From an uncultured bacterium (GTDB taxonomy: Bacteria; Cyanobacteriota; Vampirovibrionia; Gastranaerophilales; Gastranaerophilaceae), in assembly GCA_900553845.1 (NCBI GenBank), contig USEW01000044.1, positions 1 through 11,827 on the forward strand: a stretch of 11,827 bases of DNA, given 5' to 3'. Made by a program: the position numbers and the translations under genes. Below the pieces are notes generated by a model, which worked only from the letters and a program-made list of their open reading frames with translations, had not been told where the DNA came from and made no database searches. Shown here one piece after another: positions 7,168 to 11,827 of this stretch. How positions within the stretch are numbered: position 1 is the first letter of the stretch; every line of letters begins with the position of its first letter.

Positions 7168-7716
7168 ATGACAGAAACTAAGGATTTAAGAAAACGATAT
7201 AACGAGGAAGTTGTCAATACCTTAATGGAAAAATTCGGGTATAAGAATAGACATCAAGTTCCAAAGTTAAATAAAATTGTTATTAACATGGGGATGGGTG
7301 AACATTCTCACAATTCAAAGATGGTTGATTTGTTAGTTAACCAGTTGACAAAAATAGCTGGTCAAAAAGCTGTTGTTACTCGTGCTAAAAAATCGATAGC
7401 ATCTTATAAGTTGCGTGAAGGTATGGCAGTTGGTGCAACTGTTACATTGCGTCAAGAGCGTATGTATGATTTTTTACAAAAGTTGAATGCGGTTGTATTA
7501 CCTCGTATACGTGACTTCCGTGGTATATCAAATAAAAGTTTTGACGGTCGCGGGAATTATACATTTGGTTTAAAAGAGCAGTCTTTGTTTCCTGAAATTG
7601 GTTATGATGAAATCGATGCAGTTCAAGGGATGGATATTTCAATTGTAACCACAGCAAACACAGATGACGAAGCACGTGCTTTATTAACTGAATTGGGTGT
7701 GCCGTTTAAAAAGTAA
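7168..7716 (+). CDS. rplE: 50S ribosomal protein uL5
   Basis: uL5 binds 5S rRNA with uL18 and contacts the P-site tRNA. The 182-residue protein starts MTETKDLRKRYNEEVVNTLM and continues with KLNKIVINMGMGEHSHNSK. It has the conserved GQKAVVTRAKKSIASYKLRE and DFRGISNKSFDGRGNYTFG segments. Length is close to the usual 179-180. AAGGAT precedes the ATG. In E. coli the uS8 repression site lies at the start of this gene, but I cannot recognise an equivalent here. Confidence 0.98.
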   Translation: MTETKDLRKRYNEEVVNTLMEKFGYKNRHQVPKLNKIVINMGMGEHSHNSKMVDLLVNQLTKIAGQKAVVTRAKKSIASYKLREGMAVGATVTLRQERMYDFLQKLNAVVLPRIRDFRGISNKSFDGRGNYTFGLKEQSLFPEIGYDEIDAVQGMDISIVTTANTDDEARALLTELGVPFKK

Positions 7717-7729
7717 GGAGAATATATAA

Positions 7730-7936
7730 ATGGCTAAAAAAGCAATGATAGATAAAGAATTAAAAAGAGAAGCGTTGGCTGCAAAAGGAAAATATCCAAA
7801 AGTTCGTTTGCACAATCGTTGCTCAATATGCGGACGTCCTCATGGATATCACCGTGATTTCGGTTTGTGCCGTATCCATTTACGTGAAATGGCGCACCGT
7901 GGTTTGTTGCCTGGGGTAACAAAATCAAGTTGGTAA
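7730..7936 (+). CDS. rpsN: 30S ribosomal protein uS14, short zinc-ribbon type with Cys3-His
   Basis: A small-subunit head protein close to uS3 and uS10. The 68-residue product is the short form (61 residues is usual), with an N-terminal Lys-rich segment of about seven extra residues. The ribbon is CSICGRPHGYHRDFGLCRIH: cysteines at 31, 34 and 47 and a histidine at 50, where the family normally has a fourth cysteine. Histidine can still bind zinc, so function is likely kept. The end GLLPGVTKSSW is typical. AAGGAGA precedes the start. Cyanobacteria usually lack rpsN in this cluster, so its presence separates this genome from the photosynthetic lineages. Confidence 0.96.
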   Translation: MAKKAMIDKELKREALAAKGKYPKVRLHNRCSICGRPHGYHRDFGLCRIHLREMAHRGLLPGVTKSSW

Positions 7937-7961
7937 TTTAGACTGAAAAAAGTTTGTATTT

Positions 7962-8027
7962 ATAAAAATCAAGAATATATCTAGACCTTTGGTTTTTATC
8001 TATACTGCTAAATTACTGTTTTAGTAA
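7962..8027 (+). promoter_or_regulatory. Possible RNA structures between rpsN and rpsH
   Basis: The 121-base gap before rpsH is the widest in the operon. A ten-pair stem joins 7962-7971 (ATAAAAATCA) to 7990-7999 (TGGTTTTTAT), with one G-U pair and an 18-base loop. A second hairpin, TTACT (8013-8017) with AGTAA (8023-8027), competes with an alternative pairing CTAAA (8008-8012) with TTTAG (8020-8024). The layout could be a uS8 feedback site, an mRNA processing site or chance pairing in AT-rich DNA. No ordinary terminator T-run follows. Confidence 0.35.
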
Positions 8028-8057
8028 GTAGACAAAAAATTGTAAAGGAATTTAAAA

Positions 8058-8456
8058 ATGACAACAGATCCAATAGCTGATATGCTAACTCGTATTAGGA
8101 ATGCAAATATTGTTCATCACGTTGATGTTGCAATGCCAAGTTCCAAATTGAAAGTTGAGTTAGCTAAACTATTAAAAGAAGAAGGTTTTATTGTTGACTT
8201 TAATGAATCAGTTAATGATAAAAACCATAAAATATTAACAATTGAGTTAAAATATGATATGCAAAATAAGCCGGTTATTAAAAACTTAAAACGCGTATCA
8301 AAACCCGGTTTGCGTATTTATTCAAAGTGTAAAGATTTACCAAAAGTAATGGGTGGTTTAGGTGTTGCTGTTGTTTCAACAAGCAATGGATTGTTAACTG
8401 ACAGAAAAGCTCGCAAAGCTAATTTAGGCGGCGAAGTTTTATGCTACGTTTGGTAA
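8058..8456 (+). CDS. rpsH: 30S ribosomal protein uS8
   Basis: A primary binder of the central domain of 16S rRNA, and in E. coli the repressor of the spc operon. The 132-residue protein starts MTTDPIADMLTRIRNANIVH and contains RVSKPGLRIYSKCKDLPKVM. It ends in the conserved STSNGLLTDRKARKANLGGE region followed by VLCYVW. AAAGGA precedes ATG 8058. The long upstream gap is discussed separately as a candidate regulatory region. Confidence 0.98.
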   Translation: MTTDPIADMLTRIRNANIVHHVDVAMPSSKLKVELAKLLKEEGFIVDFNESVNDKNHKILTIELKYDMQNKPVIKNLKRVSKPGLRIYSKCKDLPKVMGGLGVAVVSTSNGLLTDRKARKANLGGEVLCYVW

Positions 8457-8495
8457 TTGAGTAATATAAAATAATGAGATTGGAGAAATAATAAA

Positions 8496-9035
8496 ATGTC
8501 ACGTATTGGTAAATTACCTGTTTTAATACCAGATGGTGTTGAAATTAAAATCGACGGACAAAAGATTACAGCAAAAGGACCTTTGGGTGTTGAAGAAGTT
8601 GTTGTTTGTCCTGAGATTATTCTTGAAAAAGAAGATAATAAAATTATTGTAAAGCGTATAAATGATGAACGTAAAAGCCGTTCTTTACACGGATTATCAA
8701 GAACTTTAATAAATAACGCAGTTCACGGTGTTAAAGAAGGCTTTGTTAAACGTCTTGAAATACAAGGTGTAGGCTACCGTGCTAATATGCAGGGAACTTC
8801 TTTAAATTTGCAGTTAGGATATTCTCATCCTGTTATTGTTGAACCACCAAACGGCATTAAAATTGAAGTTGAGGCTAACACTAAAATTTCTGTTAAGGGA
8901 ACAAATAAACAGTTAGTTGGTGATGTGGCTGCTGATATCCGTTCAAAACGTCCACCTGAAGTTTATAAAGGCAAAGGTGTTCGTTATGAAGGTGAATATA
9001 TCCGTCGCAAGGCTGGTAAAGCTGGTAAAAAATAA
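8496..9035 (+). CDS. rplF: 50S ribosomal protein uL6
   Basis: uL6 lies near the sarcin-ricin loop and the factor-binding site. The 179-residue protein starts MSRIGKLPVLIPDGVEIKID. It has the two family halves, with SRTLINNAVHGVKEGFVKRL in the first half and GYSHPVIVEPPNGIKIEVEA in the second. The C-terminal signature PPEVYKGKGVRYEGEYIRRK is intact. TTGGAGA lies upstream of ATG 8496. Length is normal. Confidence 0.98.
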   Translation: MSRIGKLPVLIPDGVEIKIDGQKITAKGPLGVEEVVVCPEIILEKEDNKIIVKRINDERKSRSLHGLSRTLINNAVHGVKEGFVKRLEIQGVGYRANMQGTSLNLQLGYSHPVIVEPPNGIKIEVEANTKISVKGTNKQLVGDVAADIRSKRPPEVYKGKGVRYEGEYIRRKAGKAGKK

Positions 9036-9050
9036 TTTTTAAGCTAGAAT

Positions 9051-9085
9051 AAGCCTATTTGTTTTTATTATACAAAATCAGGCTT
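9051..9085 (+). promoter_or_regulatory. Possible RNA hairpin between rplF and rplR
   Basis: AAGCCT (9051-9056) pairs with AGGCTT (9080-9085). The stem extends through ATTT/AAAT past a bulged C, around an AT-rich loop. It lies in the 81-base gap before rplR. No T-run follows, so it does not look like a terminator. It could tune rplR translation or mark an RNA processing point, but nothing specific identifies it. Confidence 0.3.
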
Positions 9086-9116
9086 GAGTTATTAATGTTG
9101 AAAGGTACTATAAATT

Positions 9117-9485
9117 ATGATAAAACAAGTTAATCGTAAAGAACAAGCACGCAAACGTCATTCTCGCATTAGAGTAAAAATTTCAGGAACACCTGAGTGT
9201 CCGCGTTTGGCTGTTTATCGTTCATTAAAACATATTTCTGTTCAAATTATTGATGATGTAAATCGTGTTACTTTAGCTTCTGCTTCCTCAAATGATAAAG
9301 AACTTAAACAACAGTTAAAACACGGTGGTAATGTTGAAGCCGCTAAAGTTGTTGGTGAAGCTATTGCTAAACGTGCTTTGGCTAAAAATATTAAAGATGT
9401 CGTTTTTGACCGCGGAGGGTTTTTATACCACGGTCGTGTTGCGGCACTTGCTGAAGCTGCACGTGAAGGCGGTTTGAACTTCTAA
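9117..9485 (+). CDS. rplR: 50S ribosomal protein uL18
   Basis: uL18 binds 5S rRNA together with uL5 and anchors it in the central protuberance. The 122-residue product starts MIKQVNRKEQARKRHSRIRV and then KISGTPECPRLAVYRSLKHI. It has VGEAIAKRALAKNIKDVVFD and the C-terminal GRVAALAEAAREGGLNF. AAAGG stands about 11 bases before ATG 9117, a somewhat long spacing. It is the last gene of the operon here: a strong terminator follows within 26 bases. The family order normally continues with rpsE, rpmD, rplO and secY, none of which is present. Confidence 0.98.
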   Translation: MIKQVNRKEQARKRHSRIRVKISGTPECPRLAVYRSLKHISVQIIDDVNRVTLASASSNDKELKQQLKHGGNVEAAKVVGEAIAKRALAKNIKDVVFDRGGFLYHGRVAALAEAAREGGLNF

Positions 9486-9510
9486 TTTTTAATAAAAAAT
9501 TAAATATAAT

Positions 9511-9542
9511 AAAAAACTCAACTTTTATAGGTTGAGTTTTTT
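9511..9542 (+). terminator. Strong intrinsic terminator after rplR
   Basis: A perfect 12-base inverted repeat, AAAAAACTCAAC (9511-9522) and GTTGAGTTTTTT (9531-9542), encloses an 8-base loop. The T-run ends the descending arm on the + strand, and the A-run gives the same on the - strand, so it could also stop transcription arriving from the right. It lies 26 bases after the rplR stop and closes the ribosomal operon. Confidence 0.9.
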
Positions 9543-9905
9543 GTATTCTTACTCATCCATTGCAAAGTAGTCTATTGGCTTACGATTTTTTCCCGCCTGT
9601 GGCATCCGCCCTCATTTAATTGGGATTACCACTGTACTCTAGTTTCAAATTATTGACAATTTGCAATCCTTGCACTTCGTTACAGGCTTCGCCTTTCACT
9701 TTGGCGGATTGCTGTTGACTTTCATGCTGGGTGTGCTTCTTGGATTAAGTTGGGTTCGGAATCAAGCGACTCCGTTTCCACACCCTTTAGGGTGTTTCAC
9801 TCCGTTAGATTCCTCACAATCAGGCAGAGCCAACGACGAATCCGCTTTTCAAGCACACACGGCGCACTTGTCAAAATTTGACTCCTCACGGCTTACGCGT
9901 TTTTT
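9543..9905. other. GC-richer palindrome-rich stretch without a credible gene
   Basis: The two lines counted here (9661-9720 and 9781-9840) are 48-50% GC, against 37% in a ribosomal line (5401-5460) and 20% in a line of the decayed gene (10561-10620). Short symmetric elements crowd it: ACACCC/GGGTGT around TTTA (9780-9795), GGAATC with GATTCC (9758-9763, 9808-9813), GTCAAA/TTTGAC (9870-9882) and GGC-TTC-GCC. The direct repeat ACTCCGTT (9769, 9799) flanks the central palindrome. The + strand reading frame at 9661-9918 lacks a ribosome site and family features. No tRNA, rRNA or other known RNA is recognised. It may be one copy of a dispersed repeat or a rearrangement scar. Confidence 0.6.
9758..9813. 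repeat. Nested inverted repeat with flanking direct repeats
   Basis: The outer arms GGAATC (9758-9763) and GATTCC (9808-9813) enclose two copies of ACTCCGTT (9769-9776 and 9799-9806). Between these lies the perfect hairpin ACACCC-TTTA-GGGTGT (9780-9795). The symmetric arrangement suggests a protein- or RNA-recognised element, or a copy of a small interspersed palindrome. Confidence 0.6.
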
Positions 9906-10783
9906 TTATAATTCATAAATGTGTTTATGCCTGAAATCAAAGACAATGTTCCCCAAATTGCCATTGCGAACCATGTTGATGCCATATTTAAAAGCCTTTT
10001 CTCGATTTTTCATATCTTTCAAAATATATTCAGAGGCTATTCCAACAGCGGATGATACCATTATCGTTTCAAAAATTTCATTATTAATTATCTTTTGGTT
10101 TAAAATATCAAAATTATTATTATCCTTACTCTTAAAATTTATTTTGGAAGAATTTTTGTTGTATAAATTAATGTTTTCTATTAATTGCATAAAGTTCTTC
10201 CCATACATCTATTTTGCAATGTTTGCCTATCTTTAATCCAATCACTTGTACCAAAATCTTTATTTTTCTACTAAATTATTGTTTTTTTCTTTTTTATAAT
10301 TCTTCCACGTTGCAATGTTTGAAATTGTTGTGGCTGCAAACGCAACGCCTGAAAGGCAAGCGGCAAGGATGCCTCCTTTATGGTCAAATTTCTGCTTTCC
10401 AAATGCATTATCCAATCCACATATCAATGACATTAAAGCAAGGCTTGATTGACCTATTTGTTTAAATATTAAATAATTCTTTGCCTTTTTTTCATTTGTA
10501 TCCTCAAAGATATCATATAGTTTCAGACGAACGCAAAGATGCTAATAACAAAATCAATGCCATAAAACAACCAAGATACAATTTATTTGATTTTTTATAT
10601 TCTTCAACAAACTTTTTTTCTCCATCTATTGCAAGAGAAGTACCTCCTATTACAGATGTTATATATTGGAGCACATATAGGCTCTAATGGTGTATTAAGT
10701 GTAAAAATATCTTTTTTGTTTTCTTGATTTTTATTTGAAATTAAATTATTAATTTGTCTAAAACTTATTTGTGATATTGTCAT
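9906..10783 (-). pseudogene. Decayed gene for a membrane protein
   Basis: Reading starts at ATG 10783 (MTISQISFRQINN) with AAAGG upstream, 17 bases after the stop of the DeoR-like gene. The frame is lost near 10660 (one extra base restores YTSVIGGTSLAIDGEKKF), near 10525-10532 (then LKLYDIFEDTNEKKAKNYL), in a five-A run at 10263-10267 (then NKDFGTSDWIKDRQTLQN), and near 10205-10213. The last open part, about 100 codons, runs to a stop at 9906-9908. Hydrophobic stretches are LYLGCFMALILLLASL and GGILAACLSGVAFAATTISN, so the ancestor was probably membrane-bound, about 290 residues. I do not recognise the family. Genes on both sides are intact, so true decay is more likely than poor sequence. 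Confidence 0.7.
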
Positions 10784-10800
10784 TTTAGTTGCCTTTAAAA

Positions 10801-11631
10801 TTAATAATTTCTACTTAGATCTTTACAAGCATCTATAACAGCTTCACCTATTTTTTTAGCAGAATGAGCACTTAATCCTGCTTTAATAAATGGTGCTATT
10901 TGACCAATTATTTGTGAAAGCTCAACTAAAGTATAAGTAAATGAATCTTCAATAGCTTTCTTTTTAATATATTCAGATAATGCTCGTACTGTTTCCACTG
11001 TACTATCCTTTATAAAATTATTTATTTGTTCTATATCCTCCAAGCCTAAAGTTCTTGTTATTATATATTTATCTTTTGGATTTAATTCATATATATCTGC
11101 AATATCTTCAACCATAAGTTTACGTTGTTTTGGAGCTAGTGATAAATTATCAAACGCTGCACCTAAATATGGTATAAATGATAATGCACCTCCCGAAGTT
11201 GCAGATGCAACAGCGTATGTATTAACAACAATCCGTGCATCTTGTTCTTTTTCAGAACTTATGTCACCTTTATCTTCTTTAATACATTCTTCAAGCAATG
11301 ACAAATTAAAACCTATTTTACGTCCTATACGTTGACTGGTTTTTTGAATTAGTTTTTCATACTTGCTTAATTTTTGTTCTTTTTCTCTTTTCTCTTCTTC
11401 ATTAACACGAAGTTTTTGGGAAACAGAAAGTTCTTTTGCATTATAGTTTGAATTTATTGCTATCGCACCGCCAAATACTTTTACAAGCTGTCCTTCACTG
11501 TCAAGCACCGTCAAATCTCGTCTTATTGTTGACTCTGAAATTCCAAGTGCATCTTTTATTTCAGTAACCGTAACACTTTTCTTTTCCTCAAGCATCTTTA
11601 ATATCATCTGCTGCCTTTTCTCTACTAACAT
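10801..11631 (-). CDS. DeoR-type DNA-binding domain fused to DUF697-like helical domain
   Basis: Residues 1-80 match the N-terminal part of DeoR-family repressors: MLVEKRQQMILKMLEEKKSV, a helix-turn-helix ending STIRRDLTVLDSEGQL (33-49), the KVFGGA turn (51-56) and NEEEKRE (77-83). In that family a sugar-phosphate sensing domain follows. Here it is absent. Instead come a charged, probably coiled-coil segment (about 78-105), and then SATSGGALSFIPYLGAAFDN (143-162) with KQRKLMVEDIADIYEL (168-183). The latter resembles DUF697, a helical, often membrane-linked domain. The C-terminus is helical with a second hydrophobic part near 240-255. At 276 residues it is intact, and AAAGGA lies eight bases before ATG 11631. 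It is probably a DNA-binding protein with an unusual input domain; its target is unknown. Confidence 0.75.
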   Translation of the reverse strand: MLVEKRQQMILKMLEEKKSVTVTEIKDALGISESTIRRDLTVLDSEGQLVKVFGGAIAINSNYNAKELSVSQKLRVNEEEKREKEQKLSKYEKLIQKTSQRIGRKIGFNLSLLEECIKEDKGDISSEKEQDARIVVNTYAVASATSGGALSFIPYLGAAFDNLSLAPKQRKLMVEDIADIYELNPKDKYIITRTLGLEDIEQINNFIKDSTVETVRALSEYIKKKAIEDSFTYTLVELSQIIGQIAPFIKAGLSAHSAKKIGEAVIDACKDLSRNY

Positions 11632-11650
11632 TTCAATAATCCTTTCATTT

Positions 11651-11658
11651 ATTATACC
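11651..11658 (-). promoter_or_regulatory. Possible extended -10 promoter of the DeoR-like gene
   Basis: On the - strand TATAAT (11656-11651) is preceded by TGG, giving the extended -10 form TGnTATAAT. No good -35 box is seen; its place is taken by the HPr terminator stem. Transcription would start near 11644, so the leader would be only about 13 bases, with the ribosome site at its very beginning. Read-through from the HPr gene is the alternative. Confidence 0.4.
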
Positions 11659-11663
11659 AAAGT

Positions 11664-11700
11664 AAACCCCCGAATACTCTTTGAAAGTATCCGAGGGTTT
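11664..11700 (-). terminator. Terminator of the HPr gene
   Basis: A 15-pair stem joins 11700-11686 and 11678-11664 around a 7-base loop. Read as - strand RNA all 15 positions pair, two of them G-U. Read as + strand RNA these two become A-C mismatches, so the element is built for the - strand. The following bases TTTACTTT form only a modest T-run. It lies 26 bases after the HPr stop. Confidence 0.75.
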
Positions 11701-11726
11701 ATTTACTTTTCAGATTTGCTTACATA

Positions 11727-11827
11727 TTATAAGTTTTCTTTCATAAATGCAGAAATTTTTTCGTATGCTGCATCTTCGTCTTCACCATCAAAGCTTAACA
11801 CAACTTCCATGCCGCCTTTTATTCCAA
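11727..11827 (-). CDS. ptsH: HPr phosphocarrier protein, C-terminal part, 5' end outside window
   Basis: HPr carries phosphate from enzyme I to the sugar-specific enzymes of the phosphotransferase system in the cytoplasm. Only the last 32 residues are present, GIKGGMEVVLSFDGEDEDAA followed by YEKISAFMKENL. The pattern G-EV-----G-DE--A---I--F matches the last strand and helix of HPr, about one third of the protein. The catalytic His and the regulatory Ser lie upstream of the window, so a full HPr and an HPr-like regulatory protein (such as Crh) cannot be told apart. Its stop is followed by the terminator at 11664-11700. Confidence 0.85.
   Translation of the reverse strand, partial: GIKGGMEVVLSFDGEDEDAAYEKISAFMKENL

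Noticed and set aside
9549..9605. 18-codon - strand frame MPQAGKNRKPIDYFAMDE ending just before the bidirectional terminator
   Set aside because: It is too short to support, with a stop two codons upstream. It could be the remnant of a gene end, but nothing confirms this.
9543..9905. tmRNA, RNase P RNA, SRP RNA or 6S RNA in the GC-rich island
   Set aside because: I looked for a tmRNA tag frame and CCA end and for the conserved RNase P core on both strands and found neither. The small palindromes do not build a recognisable known fold.
9880..9911. TTGACT and TATAAT on the + strand as a promoter
   Set aside because: The two boxes are 22 bases apart, too far for a normal promoter, and no + strand gene follows. 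The TATAAT overlaps the stop codon of the - strand pseudogene.
9661..9918. Open frame of 85 codons with a hydrophobic start (GGLLLTFMLGVLLGLSW)
   Set aside because: It begins at a non-ATG codon with no ribosome site, lies wholly in the palindrome-rich island, and its second half is low-complexity and polar without family features. It is most likely a chance frame in a repeat.
9919..10687. Several + strand frames (9919-10236, 10214-10465, 10481-10687)
   Set aside because: They are antisense to the decayed membrane gene, are rich in Phe, Leu and Ile from AT-rich sequence, and have no ribosome sites.

Overview
The window is an AT-rich bacterial chromosome segment. An intact S10-spc ribosomal protein operon of 18 genes (about 1.1-9.5 kb, + strand) sits between unrelated genes on the - strand. 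Several ribosomal proteins read as cyanobacterial in type: uS10 ends LPSGVDIEVKL, uL3 has the FGRGPMAHGSKNH loop followed by PGSIGAGTTPGRV, and uL16 starts MLMPKKTKYRK. With the low GC, a phosphotransferase carrier protein (HPr) and uS14 inside the cluster, I infer a non-photosynthetic relative of Cyanobacteria (Melainabacteria/Vampirovibrionia, perhaps gut Gastranaerophilales). This placement is an inference from remembered family features, not a search result.

Layout. (1) 1-973, - strand: a helical-repeat protein gene with repeat units of about 39 residues. It is split by two frameshifts, each removable by deleting one copy of a short tandem duplication. (2) 974-1166: divergent promoter region. 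(3) 1167-9485, + strand: rpsJ-rplC-rplD-rplW-rplB-rpsS-rplV-rpsC-rplP-rpmC-rpsQ-rplN-rplX-rplE-rpsN-rpsH-rplF-rplR, mostly tightly spaced and nearly all with clear Shine-Dalgarno sites. Wider gaps with possible RNA structure lie before rplC, rpsH and rplR. The operon stops at a strong terminator after rplR, so the usual continuation (rpsE-rpmD-rplO-secY) is not here. (4) 9543-9905: a GC-richer stretch with no credible gene, rich in short palindromes, possibly a dispersed repeat or a rearrangement scar. (5) 9906-10783, - strand: a decayed gene for a membrane protein with at least four frameshifts. (6) 10801-11631, - strand: an intact gene joining a DeoR-type DNA-binding domain to a helical domain resembling DUF697 in place of the usual sugar-phosphate sensor. 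(7) 11727-11827, - strand: the C-terminal end of HPr with its terminator.

The ribosomal genes form one coordinated expression unit. HPr, the DeoR-like protein and the decayed membrane gene lie in the same direction and may form a second unit read toward the operon. The most unusual item is the DeoR/DUF697-like fusion beside HPr. The most unusual layout feature is that the spc part ends at rplR and is followed at once by the GC-rich island and decayed sequence.
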